A stretch of 64,000 nt of DNA, taken from assembly GCA_021732085.1 (NCBI GenBank), contig JAKFVQ010000024.1, forward strand, positions 1-64,000, read 5' to 3'. The position numbers and the translations under genes were made by a program. Below are positions 34,034 to 43,391 of this stretch, in pieces. A model generated the notes under the pieces. That model had not been told where the DNA came from, did no database searches, and was given only the letters and a program-made list of their open reading frames with translations. The stretch comes from Candidatus Obscuribacterales bacterium. Lineage in GTDB: Bacteria > Cyanobacteriota > Vampirovibrionia > Obscuribacterales > Obscuribacteraceae. How positions within the stretch are numbered: position 1 is the stretch's first letter; each line of letters begins with the position of its first letter.

Positions 34034-34202
34034 TTGCCAATTCCTCTATACGCGCGCACAAGCGCGCAAATGGTAGTCCTTCCACCACAAACGTATCTTT
34101 ATCAATTTCCGATTAAGCAGGTAGTAATTGCTCTTCGGGATTCGATAAGCCCCAAGTGCAATTAGATTCTCGTGCCGCGGTAAAGAAAATGTGGAACTGA
34201 TT

Positions 34203-34883
34203 CTAAGATTCAGAAATAGAGTATTCGCCGAGATCGTTGGTGACCACTGTGACCTTTGAACCGGCTTCGCTGAGTTTCTTTCGAAGATTCATAACATGTA
34301 CTTTAACAAGTTGTTTTGACACGTTTGGTTTGTCCACCCACAGGCGGGCAAGAATGGCTTCCGACGAGAACGCGCCGCCGGAAGACTTGGCCAGCAGTTT
34401 CAAGATTTCGAATTCGCTGGGAGATAGCTTTATTTTGCTTTCGGCTTTGCGTACTTCGTGTGATTTGAAATCGATATACAAATCGCCCAGGGTCAGATCC
34501 TTCGTGTCGCTGACGTTACCACCTGGACGCCGTAAGAGCGCGCGTACTCGTGCAGCCAGCTCCTCAGCGGTGCAGGGCTTAACCACGTAATCAAAAGCAC
34601 CTGCCTCAAGGCCTTCTACTCTGTCGGTAATTTCGCCTTTGGAGGTCAACATCAAAATCGGAATGTCGAGGCGCGAATTCCGAATAGACTTGGCAATCTC
34701 TGGACCCTGCAAATCTGGAAGTTGCCAATCAAGCACCACCAGGTCGAACGCATAGTGAGTCAGAAGGTCAAGCCCTTCGCGCCCACTTGTAGTTGCTTCT
34801 ACTATGTGCTTTTCTTTTTCCAGCCAGGACTTTATAGTTTCTGATATGACTAAGTCGTCTTCAACTAACAAGATCTTTGCCAC
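34203..34883 (-). CDS. OmpR/PhoB-type response regulator
   Basis: 226 residues from a GTG at 34883, with AAAGGA 6 bases upstream; a TTG at 34898 adds five residues but lacks a site. The receiver domain has acidic E8-D9-D10, phosphoacceptor Asp52 in VVLDWQLPD, a Thr in LMLTSK and Lys in YVVKPC. The C-terminal winged-helix domain is of OmpR type, but the final helix region reads LVKVHVMNLRKKLSEAG and the end TVVTNDLGEYSIS differs from the usual RGxGY turn. It is divergent from a histidine kinase whose ATG lies 90 bases away, so the two probably form a two-component pair with a shared control region. Confidence 0.92.
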   Translation of the reverse strand: MAKILLVEDDLVISETIKSWLEKEKHIVEATTSGREGLDLLTHYAFDLVVLDWQLPDLQGPEIAKSIRNSRLDIPILMLTSKGEITDRVEGLEAGAFDYVVKPCTAEELAARVRALLRRPGGNVSDTKDLTLGDLYIDFKSHEVRKAESKIKLSPSEFEILKLLAKSSGGAFSSEAILARLWVDKPNVSKQLVKVHVMNLRKKLSEAGSKVTVVTNDLGEYSISES

Positions 34884-34972
34884 ATTGAATCCTTTCAATC
34901 AGAACCACTCGTTATGTGCCAGAATGCACCATTCAATGTTAGCTTAGTTATGCCCGAATAGTAAAAGGCAAT

Positions 34973-36406
34973 ATGACCTCATTACCAACAAATAGCAAAA
35001 ACGGCGCGTCCCATTTACAACATAATCCAATGGTGCTGCCTGTTTGTCTATTGGTTTTGAATACCATCTTCCTTGTTGGCTTGAGTTTGGTCGTCCGATT
35101 TTGGATTCCTGACGAGTCTCATAAGCTGACGATGATGATCGCAATCGCGGTGTACTTTGTTTTGAGTGAGGGCGGATTGGTATTGCACGCTTGGAACCTG
35201 TTTCGTGCGCGCGTTGTACCGGTCGAGACAGCTATGGCTGCTTTGATCTCGTCACTGCCTGCCGACAAGCAGAGCGCGGAACTTAAGGGCGGATCGATCG
35301 GTGCGATTGCGGAAGCTTGTTCGAATGAAATTGAGAATCTGCGATATGCGTCTCAACTAATAGCTGATTACTCGACTGAGATTTTGTTTTCTTTGACAGA
35401 GGAACTCAGCATTGTTGAGGTAAACGCAAGTGCACAGCGTGCTCTGAATCTCGGCGCCATAAACTTGATCGGAGCGCCGTTCTTGCAGTTCGTTCTTTCA
35501 AGTGACCATGCGGCCGTTAAGGCGTACTTCGAAAAACAGAAGACTGTTTTGGAAGAAAATAAAGTGCCGCTTGAATGTCGTATGAATGCTGGCCAGGATA
35601 AAGTGATCGATGTACTGTTCACGGTTGAATGGTCTATATCAAAACAAACCTTTTATTGCATCGGCGTGGATGTAACGGCGGAGAAGGAGATCCAGCGCCT
35701 TAGAGCAGAGATAACAGCGATGGTGAGCCATGATTTGCGGGCACCTGTTAGCGCACTTTCGTTCTTCGTTGAAGATCTTCTTTCCGGTGATTATGGGCAG
35801 CTAAATGACAAAGGTAGATTGCAAGTAAGCAGATCACGAGATAATGTCGCGCGCTTGCTTCGTTTGATCAACCAGCTTTTGGATGCAGAAAAGGTCGAAT
35901 CAGGCGAGATAAAACCCGATATCAAAATCGTTCCAGTATCGGAAATTATTTTGAGCACGACGCAGTTGCTTCAGCCATTGGCCGATTCGAAGCATTTGGC
36001 TATCAATTTTTCTGAAAGTGCAACGCTGGTTCACGCCGATTTTGATCGGTCAGTGCAAATTCTGGCTAACCTGCTAAGTAACGCTATCAAGTTCTCGCCA
36101 GAGAGCACGCGGATTCAAATCCGTGAAGTTGTGGGAAAAGATTTCGTTCGAATCGAAGTTCAGGATCAAGGACCAGGAGTGCCGCCTGCGCACAGGGACG
36201 AATTGTTTCAGCGTTTCAAATCATGGTCGGTTGAAGGAACAACGGTTCAAAGCTCCGGTTTGGGACTATATCTCGCGAAGAAACTAGCAGAATTGCAATC
36301 CGGCGAACTTGGATTCGAACCGGCGCCGGGCGACGCTCCAGGCAGCACCTTCTTTTTCACAATGCGAATCGCCAACGAAGATGAACTACCAGGGTACTTG
36401 GACTAG
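34973..36406 (+). CDS. Membrane sensor histidine kinase
   Basis: 477 residues from the ATG at 34973; AAAAGG is 5 bases upstream. Two membrane helices (about 20-42 and 52-75) bracket a very short loop, so it does not carry a large periplasmic sensor. A linker and one PAS domain (about 130-240) follow. The HisKA domain has His253 in AMVSHDLRAPVSAL, and the HATPase has NLLSNAIKFSP, DQGPGV and SGLGL. All catalytic elements are present. Divergent response regulator 90 bases away. A cytoplasmic or membrane-intrinsic signal is likely because of the short loop. Confidence 0.92.
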   Translation: MTSLPTNSKNGASHLQHNPMVLPVCLLVLNTIFLVGLSLVVRFWIPDESHKLTMMIAIAVYFVLSEGGLVLHAWNLFRARVVPVETAMAALISSLPADKQSAELKGGSIGAIAEACSNEIENLRYASQLIADYSTEILFSLTEELSIVEVNASAQRALNLGAINLIGAPFLQFVLSSDHAAVKAYFEKQKTVLEENKVPLECRMNAGQDKVIDVLFTVEWSISKQTFYCIGVDVTAEKEIQRLRAEITAMVSHDLRAPVSALSFFVEDLLSGDYGQLNDKGRLQVSRSRDNVARLLRLINQLLDAEKVESGEIKPDIKIVPVSEIILSTTQLLQPLADSKHLAINFSESATLVHADFDRSVQILANLLSNAIKFSPESTRIQIREVVGKDFVRIEVQDQGPGVPPAHRDELFQRFKSWSVEGTTVQSSGLGLYLAKKLAELQSGELGFEPAPGDAPGSTFFFTMRIANEDELPGYLD

Positions 36407-36415
36407 GCAGGCATT

Positions 36416-36628
36416 CTATTGGTGGTTATCTTTCTGTACGTTGATGCCGATGCCGACGTCGCCCATTGTGGCGGTGATCATGTAAGTCGATGTGCGTTTT
36501 GGATTCCATCCAGCCATTGCGACGTCTTTTGTCGCTGTCTTCGAAATAATCTCGACACGATGTGAATTGAACTGATTTTGTTGACGTCCCCAAACAACAT
36601 TTTGAATTTGTTCTTTGTGCTTTTTCAT
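36416..36628 (-). CDS. 70-residue protein of unknown function
   Basis: From the ATG at 36628, just after GAGGTGATGATC, which contains an almost ideal Shine-Dalgarno match (GAGGTGAT). An upstream ATG in the same frame (36637) lies inside that site and is less likely. The protein is basic at the N-terminus (KKHKEQIQN), has a WGRQQNQFNSHRVEIISKTATKD middle and a Gly/Ile/Met-rich C-terminus (YMITATMGDVGIGINVQKD). There is no signal peptide or membrane helix. The stop is 10 bases past the end of the convergent histidine kinase gene. No family is recognised; the ribosome site is the best evidence it is a real gene. Confidence 0.6.
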   Translation of the reverse strand: MKKHKEQIQNVVWGRQQNQFNSHRVEIISKTATKDVAMAGWNPKRTSTYMITATMGDVGIGINVQKDNHQ

Positions 36629-36835
36629 GATCATCACCTCGTGTCGATGTATTCATGAAACCAGACCTTTGTGGGGAAGTGGTGAGGGACCCACGGGGGA
36701 CGGTTGTTCGCCCAAGAGGCGAAGCTCATGGCGCGGTTGGGGCTCCTCGCGGTAGTTCTAAGAGGCTTTGGTCACCAAAAGCTGCAAACTCACTACACCT
36801 GCGAGGCTTTTGCGCTGCGAGGCGTATTGCGCAAA

Positions 36836-36905
36836 AGCCCTGCAAGACTTCTAGCGCAGCAGCCCTGCAAGACTTCTAGCGCAGGAGCCCTGCTAGACTT
36901 GCGGA
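36836..36905. repeat. 25-bp tandem repeat, nearly three copies
   Basis: Copies start at 36836, 36861 and 36886, all beginning AGCCCTGC(A/T)AGACTT; the third is degenerate after 16 bases. The repeat includes the last codons and the stop of the nucleoside transporter gene. Confidence 0.85.
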
Positions 36906-38180
36906 TAAGTAGCTTGCCATAGTTCCACAGATGAGTGCTTTAACTCCCAGCTTCGCAAGGTCTTGCCGGCGTGATGGCGCGATTTCGCCAATACCGCCGA
37001 TCTGGATAGCTATCGAGCTGAGGTTGGCAAATCCGCACAATGCAAATGTAGCGATTGCTTCTGCTTGCTTACTGATATGGACCGTGCTTTCTGGTTTCAG
37101 CATGGCTGAAAGATCTGTGTAGGCCAGAAACTCGTTGATGACCATTTTTTCGCCCATCAACCGCCCGACGATTTTTGCATCTGCCCATGGGACGCCGAGA
37201 AGCCAGGCTACAGGAGAGAAGAGAAGTCCGAAAATATCCCAGAGTTTTAGCTTGTCTAGTTCGATGCCAATCCCATCGGCGCGCAGTCCCGCTTTGTATA
37301 AGAGTCCTCCAAGCCCGCCCATCACGGCGTCGACCATGTGGATAAGAGCGATAAATGCGATGAGCATTGCCACTACGTTTAGTGCGATGCGCAATCCATC
37401 AGACGCTCCGTGCGCAGCGGCATCGATTAAATTGGCGTTCGTTTTTTCAACGTGAACTTGTACCTTACCCTTTGTTTTTGATTCTTCTGTTTCAGGATAA
37501 ACAATCTTTGAAATAACCAATGCTCCGGGAGCCGCCATCACACTGGCTGTGAGTAGGTAGGAAGCTTGAATTCCCATTCCTATATAAACTGCCAAAACCC
37601 CACCGGCTACGCATGCCATTGATCCAGCCATCGACGCCAGCAACTCTGATTTTGTCATTGATGGCACATACGGTCGGATTAGCAACTGCGCTTCTACCTG
37701 GCCGACAAACACTGAAGCAGCGTTGGAAAGTGCCTCTGCGCCACTGGCTCCCATGATAAAAGCGACGACTTTCGCCACTATCTGAACTACCTTTTGCATG
37801 ATTCCCAAATAATAGGAAATGCTTACCAAGCTAGACACAAATATGATTGTGGGCACTACTCGAAAGGCGAAGATGTAGGTGCCTTCAGCACCAAACAACT
37901 CCACCATTTTCGGAGAATACTTTCCTAGAGGACCGAAGACGAATCCAGCGCCTTCATCGGAGAAGTGAAGCAATGCTGTAATTCCTTCACCCACAGCTTT
38001 GAAAAGTTGTTGACCGACTTCCACTTTCAAAATGAAAATAGCTAAGAGCAATTGTAAAAGAAATCCGCAGCCAATCAAGCGCAAATTGATTGCCTTTCGA
38101 TTGTTGGACATCAGCAGAGCTAAACCGAAGATAGTGATAATACCCAGCAGCCCTTGCAGTCGCGACCAATCGAATTCCAT
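36876..38180 (-). CDS. Concentrative nucleoside transporter (NupC/CNT family)
   Basis: 434 residues with about ten hydrophobic segments. Family motifs are clear: the substrate-binding G-Q-x-E-A element appears as SVFVGQVEAQLLI, preceded by SGAEALSNAAS, and the C-terminal ICGFANLSS-like signature reads LCGFANLSSIAIQIGGIGEI. These transporters import nucleosides with Na+ or H+. The loop at about 225-245 is charged (EESKTKGKVQVHVEKTN). The final ten residues, ASLAGLLR and just before, are encoded by a 25-bp tandem repeat, so this end has probably changed recently. Next downstream on the same strand is not a gene but the repeat and GC-rich spacer. Confidence 0.9.
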   Translation of the reverse strand: MEFDWSRLQGLLGIITIFGLALLMSNNRKAINLRLIGCGFLLQLLLAIFILKVEVGQQLFKAVGEGITALLHFSDEGAGFVFGPLGKYSPKMVELFGAEGTYIFAFRVVPTIIFVSSLVSISYYLGIMQKVVQIVAKVVAFIMGASGAEALSNAASVFVGQVEAQLLIRPYVPSMTKSELLASMAGSMACVAGGVLAVYIGMGIQASYLLTASVMAAPGALVISKIVYPETEESKTKGKVQVHVEKTNANLIDAAAHGASDGLRIALNVVAMLIAFIALIHMVDAVMGGLGGLLYKAGLRADGIGIELDKLKLWDIFGLLFSPVAWLLGVPWADAKIVGRLMGEKMVINEFLAYTDLSAMLKPESTVHISKQAEAIATFALCGFANLSSIAIQIGGIGEIAPSRRQDLAKLGVKALICGTMASYLSASLAGLLR

Positions 38181-38237
38181 GTCATTCCCCCCTGACGATG
38201 TTAATGCGCAGCTTATTGTCCGTTTGAAAAATCTAGC

Positions 38238-40385
38238 TTATTGCGGTACTCCTGGTGTCGGAGCCGTTTGCGAAGGTGTGTTCGGAGCTACCGGCGGCAT
38301 GCCAGGCTCAGGAGCGCCGTTGTAGTCAGGGGCAGGCTGCGGTTCGCCGTTCTGATTTTGTCCGTTCTCGTCTTGTTGATTCTCGTTGTTTTGACCCGGT
38401 TCAATCGGAACGAGTTTTGGCATTTCAGGACTGAAAGTTGTGTCTTTGTTTCCGGAGTTCTCGTCTTCCAGTTCTTTTGGCGCACGACCGCTAGGCTCCA
38501 TGAAGGATCCAGCCGGGGTGGGATGAGTTTCGTAATAGGCTTCCATGAATGTGCGCCAGATCTTCGCCATAACCGTTCCACCAGTGACGTTGTGACCAGG
38601 GATCGGTAGGTTCTCGTCGTTTCCGCCCCAGCACACGGTCACCATATCTGGTGTGAAGCCAGCGAACCAAATGTCCTTACCCGCGTCGGCGGTTCCAGTT
38701 TTCCCAGCGACTGGCCGATCCTTCAATTTCGCTTGGGTGCCCGTTCCGACTCTTACGACGTCTTGGAGAATTGATACTAACTCTGCTACTGCTTCAGAAT
38801 CGAAGTTCTTGTCGTGATTGGAATCAAACTCTTCCGAAGGGATTACTTGTCCGCGAGTATCTTCTACTTTCCGGATCACCTGCGCTCTTATTGCGACGCC
38901 ACCGCGGGCAAAGGTTGAGTAGGCGCCTGCTAGTTCAAGTGGCGAAACAGCAGAGCTGCCTAATGCCAATGAGAGGTTCGGATCCAACTTCGAAGTGATT
39001 CCCGCAAGACGAGCACTTTCTATGATGCTGTCGATGCCGACTTTCTGTGCAATTTTGACAGCCGGAACGTTTCGAGAAAGCGTCAGTGCCTTTCGAACTG
39101 TGATCTTGCCCATGAACTTATGGTCGAAATTCTTCGGCTGCCAGAGTGGCAAACCCCAGCCTTGTTTGATTGACAAAGGGGCATCATCAATAATTGATTC
39201 CGGAGTGAACACACGCTTTTGGAAAGCTGTTAGGTAAACAAATGGCTTGAATGACGATCCGGCGGTGTGGGGATTGGTCGCCCGGTTCCATTGGTTTTTC
39301 CAAAAGTTACCAACGCCGCCCACGATGGCGAGCACTGCAGCATCTTTGACTTGCACAGTAACCAAGGCACCTTGCGAAACGCCCTTCGGTGCTTTTGCTA
39401 TCGCATTGTTCAGCGTTTTCTCAGCAAGGTCCTGAACCTGCGGATCGAGATTTGTGAAAACTCTCAGCCCCTGTTTGCGCATCTCTGCCTGGCTGAATCT
39501 GCCGCGCAGCTGGTCCAAAACGTAACTTACATAGAATGGATATTTCTGAAGTGGATTGACTCCCTTCTTAAATTTGAGCTCCTGTTTCTTCGCTGCATCT
39601 GCTTGCGATTTTGTGATGTAGCCGTATTCGATCATCTTGTCGATGATGTCCCGCTGTCTCGATATAGCGGCTTTGCGGTTGCTGACATCAGCATAATCCG
39701 ATGGAGCCTTAACCAGACCAGCAAGAAATGCTGATTCCGCGATAGTTAAATTGGCTGCTGACTTATCGAAATATCGGGAAGCACCGCGTTCGATACCATA
39801 GCCGCCGTTGCCGAAATAAACCTGATTCAGGTACATCTCTAGTATTTTGTCTTTGGGGTAGCGGCGTTCGATTTCGTACGAAATGAATGCCTCTTTTACT
39901 TTTCGCCCGACCGTTCGTCCCGCGTCTTCAAAGAAGAGGTTCTTGACCAGCTGTTGGGTGATTGTGGATCCACCTTCCACCACGTGCCCGGCCTTTGCGT
40001 TGGCCATAAAGGCACGAACTATACTGAGCGGATTTACTCCATGGTGTTCATAGAAGTGGTGGTCCTCAGCTGCCAGAATGGCTTGCTGCATATGTGGCGC
40101 GACTTGATTCAGTCCAATGACGCGTCTATCCTCATCGCCCTCGACCGTGCAGACCAGTTTGTCATTTCGGTCGAATATCTGAATCGCTTCGATTGGTTCG
40201 TAGCGTTCCAATATTGAAATGTCTGGGACATCTTTCAGTTGTTGCCAAATCATGGCGGCGACATAGCCACCACCGAGCATGCCTGCTAGAAATAAAAGTA
40301 AGAATGCAAATTTCAAAAACTGCACGAAAGGATTTCGCCTTTTGGCGGCTTTTGTTTTTGACTGAGCTCTCGTTCGTTTTGCCAC
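38238..40385 (-). CDS. Class A penicillin-binding protein (PBP1A-type)
   Basis: 715 residues. A basic cytoplasmic tail and one membrane helix (about 24-46) are followed by a GT51 glycosyltransferase domain (catalytic Glu107 in ILAAEDHHFYEHHG, GGSTITQQLVKN, and the RKVKEA region) and a transpeptidase domain with Ser377-x-x-Lys380 (AGSSFKPF), Ser437-Arg-Asn439 and Lys562-Thr-Gly-Thr565. All catalytic residues are intact. The last 90 residues are Pro/Asn/Gln-rich and probably disordered, as in other lineages' PBP1A. It polymerises and crosslinks peptidoglycan. It lies 57 bases upstream of the nucleoside transporter on the same strand, so co-transcription is possible. Confidence 0.95.
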   Translation of the reverse strand: MAKRTRAQSKTKAAKRRNPFVQFLKFAFLLLFLAGMLGGGYVAAMIWQQLKDVPDISILERYEPIEAIQIFDRNDKLVCTVEGDEDRRVIGLNQVAPHMQQAILAAEDHHFYEHHGVNPLSIVRAFMANAKAGHVVEGGSTITQQLVKNLFFEDAGRTVGRKVKEAFISYEIERRYPKDKILEMYLNQVYFGNGGYGIERGASRYFDKSAANLTIAESAFLAGLVKAPSDYADVSNRKAAISRQRDIIDKMIEYGYITKSQADAAKKQELKFKKGVNPLQKYPFYVSYVLDQLRGRFSQAEMRKQGLRVFTNLDPQVQDLAEKTLNNAIAKAPKGVSQGALVTVQVKDAAVLAIVGGVGNFWKNQWNRATNPHTAGSSFKPFVYLTAFQKRVFTPESIIDDAPLSIKQGWGLPLWQPKNFDHKFMGKITVRKALTLSRNVPAVKIAQKVGIDSIIESARLAGITSKLDPNLSLALGSSAVSPLELAGAYSTFARGGVAIRAQVIRKVEDTRGQVIPSEEFDSNHDKNFDSEAVAELVSILQDVVRVGTGTQAKLKDRPVAGKTGTADAGKDIWFAGFTPDMVTVCWGGNDENLPIPGHNVTGGTVMAKIWRTFMEAYYETHPTPAGSFMEPSGRAPKELEDENSGNKDTTFSPEMPKLVPIEPGQNNENQQDENGQNQNGEPQPAPDYNGAPEPGMPPVAPNTPSQTAPTPGVPQ

Positions 40386-40511
40386 GATTGAATCGTTCTT
40401 ATTTATTCCGGCTCTATTAGCTCAGCAGCAAAAGTTGCTGAAACGCCCAAAGGGTCATTATAGCCTGTGGCAGTTAAGGGGAATTTTGCCTGTGAAAAAA
40501 ACAAGTAAAGT

Positions 40512-40538
40512 AAAAAAGCGAGGGATTTCTCCCTCGCT
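40512..40538 (-). terminator. Intrinsic terminator of the xerC-like gene
   Basis: On the minus strand a 9-bp stem, AGCGAGGGA/TCCCTCGCT, around a 4-base loop is followed by a T-run (complement of the A-run at 40512-40517). It lies about 60 bases after the stop of the recombinase gene. Confidence 0.85.
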
Positions 40539-40600
40539 TACTATTCGAACGCTCTGGAAGCTGGCCGGGCTTAGCCCTTCCATTTCCAAATACCCAAGTA

Positions 40601-41599
40601 CTATGCGCGCGGATGGCTCTGCAGATAGATTCTGCGGAGGCGCTCAAGGCTGACGTGCGTGTAGATTTGGGTTGTACTAATGCTGGAGTGACCGAGCAAA
40701 TCCTGAACAACTCTTAAGTCAGCTCCACCCTCAAGCAAATGAGTAGCGAAGCTGTGTCTCAAGGTGTGCGGGGTGATTAGCTTGGTTAGACCGGCTAAAC
40801 GAGCATACTTCAGAACAATTCTATGCACTGAACGTGTGGATAGAGGTGTCGATTGGCGGCTTACGAAAAGCGGCTCCTCGGCACTGGCATTGGTCTGATC
40901 TGGTTCCTTGCGCTCTGCTTTGGCGCGATTTTCGAGGTAGCGCTTTAAGCAATCTGTGGCGCCTTGATTGAGCAAAACAACTCTCTCACGAGAGCCTTTG
41001 CCAAGAACGCGCATTTCCATTGCTTCAAGGTTTAGGTCGGAAATCTTTGCCGCCGACAGTTCACTAACTCGCATCCCTGTTGCATACAGGGTTTCGAGGA
41101 TAGCTCTGTCGCGCAGACGGCTCAGAGAATCAGCAGTCTCATCGCCTTGAGGAATCAAGGTCGCTTCGAACAGCTTTTGAATCTCTTCGCGGTCAAGGCA
41201 AGACGGTAGTCTTCTTGATAGCTTCGGTCCACGGACGAGCTTGGAGGGATCTTCCTCTATAAGCTGTTCGCGGCGAAGGTATCGGCAGAAGCTACGTATT
41301 GCAGAGACTTTCCGGACTACTGTCTGTCTGCTGTAGCGATCTTGTATTGATTGAATGTAGTCTTTGAGCTTCTCGGCTTCCAATGAACCACCGGTCTTCG
41401 GACCTTCGGCTGCATTGGGAGGACCTGGAATCTCTCCGTCTATTAACTGTTTGAGGTCATTGACGTAAGCTCTGATTGTGTTTGCGGAATAATTCCGTTC
41501 AAACTCCAAATATTGAGCAAACTGGTCAAGCCACTGTTGGGGGATTTGTTGAACCTGGGGGGTGTCCAAAGGGCGCCCGCTTTCTAGGCCTTTCGGCAT
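40601..41599 (-). CDS. Tyrosine recombinase, XerC/XerD type
   Basis: 332 residues. An N-terminal SAM-like DNA-binding domain (about 20-110, YLEFERNYSANTIRAYVNDL) is followed by the catalytic domain. The complete residue set is seen: Arg177 (TGMRVSEL), Lys201, His278 and Arg281 (HTLRHSFATHLL), His304 (LLGHSSISTT) and Tyr313 (QIYTHV). The length and the absence of flanking repeats or integrase-like extra domains support a housekeeping Xer recombinase for chromosome dimer resolution. Residues about 55-75 are a Gly/Pro-rich linker, slightly longer than usual. A consensus promoter lies immediately upstream. I cannot tell XerC from XerD by eye. Confidence 0.92.
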   Translation of the reverse strand: MPKGLESGRPLDTPQVQQIPQQWLDQFAQYLEFERNYSANTIRAYVNDLKQLIDGEIPGPPNAAEGPKTGGSLEAEKLKDYIQSIQDRYSRQTVVRKVSAIRSFCRYLRREQLIEEDPSKLVRGPKLSRRLPSCLDREEIQKLFEATLIPQGDETADSLSRLRDRAILETLYATGMRVSELSAAKISDLNLEAMEMRVLGKGSRERVVLLNQGATDCLKRYLENRAKAERKEPDQTNASAEEPLFVSRQSTPLSTRSVHRIVLKYARLAGLTKLITPHTLRHSFATHLLEGGADLRVVQDLLGHSSISTTQIYTHVSLERLRRIYLQSHPRA

Positions 41600-41614
41600 T
41601 ATCGAGTCAAGTTC

Positions 41615-41642
41615 ATTATAAAACCCTTATCAGCTTTGTAAA
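41615..41642 (-). promoter_or_regulatory. Consensus-like sigma70 promoter of the xerC-like gene
   Basis: On the minus strand TTTACA, a 16-base spacer and a perfect TATAAT, ending 15 bases before the ATG. The expected start point leaves a leader of about 9 bases, and there is no ribosome site, so the message may be nearly leaderless. Confidence 0.6.
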
Positions 41643-41655
41643 GCGAAAATGGAAG

Positions 41656-41689
41656 AAAGTTTCTGATATTCATAACAAAGTTTCCGATA
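41656..41689. promoter_or_regulatory. Pair of 13-bp direct repeats, AAAGTTTC(T/C)GATA
   Basis: The copies at 41656-41668 and 41677-41689 are 21 bp apart, two helical turns, in the divergent region between the recombinase and the next gene. Spacing and position fit a regulator site on one DNA face. Confidence 0.45.
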
Positions 41690-41755
41690 ACCTACGATTA
41701 GAAACCCCATGACATTGGGCATATTTGTCCTGAATGGTCTACGAGGCGGTGGATT

Positions 41756-42160
41756 ATGGTTTCGGAATGGGAAAAAGAAGAACTTGGCAGGCTAACTCAT
41801 CAGAAACTAAGGGTGGTGGCACAAGCGAATCAGGAGCCATCTCCTGGTCGGATCACCCGTCAGGATCTCAAGGTGATGAAGGACGGCGAAAAGTCCGTCG
41901 AGACTAACGATGCCAAGGTTAAGATATTTTTTGAGCGTTTACGTTTGGCACTGAGCACCGGTATTGGTGCCATGCTTAGTCCGGCAAGTGGAAGACGGAA
42001 GGTCGATCCATGCAAAGAGTATGGGCACAGCCTGAAGCTAGGCAGCACTTGGAAAGGTCCTTTTCCGAAGTGTCTCGATTGCGGAGTTGATATAAAGGAT
42101 CCCAATGAACTTCGCGGCGCTGTGAATAGAGAAGAGCGGACTAAGTTCAAGAGCTTCTAG
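41756..42160 (+). CDS. Small protein with C-terminal zinc-ribbon-like motif
   Basis: 134 residues from the ATG at 41756, which lies at the start of a protein-like N-terminus (VSEWEKEELGRLTHQ). The C-terminal region has Cys86, His91, Cys106 and Cys109 (PCKEYGH...FPKCLDCGVDI), a spacing consistent with a four-ligand metal site. The middle is a basic/Ser region with a possible hydrophobic stretch (LALSTGIGAMLS, about 64-75). No family is recognised. The gene is divergent from the recombinase and shares its spacer. A GC-rich hairpin lies after its stop. Confidence 0.6.
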   Translation: MVSEWEKEELGRLTHQKLRVVAQANQEPSPGRITRQDLKVMKDGEKSVETNDAKVKIFFERLRLALSTGIGAMLSPASGRRKVDPCKEYGHSLKLGSTWKGPFPKCLDCGVDIKDPNELRGAVNREERTKFKSF

Positions 42161-42175
42161 ATCTAAAGTGTACGA

Positions 42176-42207
42176 GGGGCGTAAGGACCAGGAATGTGTC
42201 CTGCCCC
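42176..42207 (+). terminator. Terminator-like hairpin
   Basis: GGGGC pairs with GCCCC and the inner AGGAC with GTCCT, with a 3-base bulge and a 9-base loop. The T-run is interrupted (a short TTTT appears 20 bases later), so efficiency is uncertain. Confidence 0.4.
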
Positions 42208-42278
42208 GCCTATGGCTACTTTTCCAGGCGACGGAGCTGGCCGCACGTTCGAAGATGAGCTGATTAGCACGGCTCGGT

Positions 42279-43139
<861 letters not shown>

Positions 43140-43391
43140 TTTCCGTGTCTCCGTGCTCTTCAGTATGGACTGACTCTTCTATATGAAGTTCCAGGACTGA
43201 AGACAACGAGCTTCACTCGATTTCGAGATTTTTTGAAGCGGATTCCGTTGACAAAAAATTATGCGAGTTCCTGTCTCGCTATTCTCTGGCACATCCCAGT
43301 GGTGCTAAGAGCTAATTGTGCTGAAGCGTTCGTAGCAGTCCTCGGGCGGGTACGAAGTATAATGGAGCCGACAAGCGAGCATGTGTAGCAT

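Noticed and set aside
40386-40460. Possible tRNA near CTATTAGCTCAGCAGC
   Set aside because: Contains a tRNA-like box but no complete cloverleaf, T-arm or acceptor pairing.
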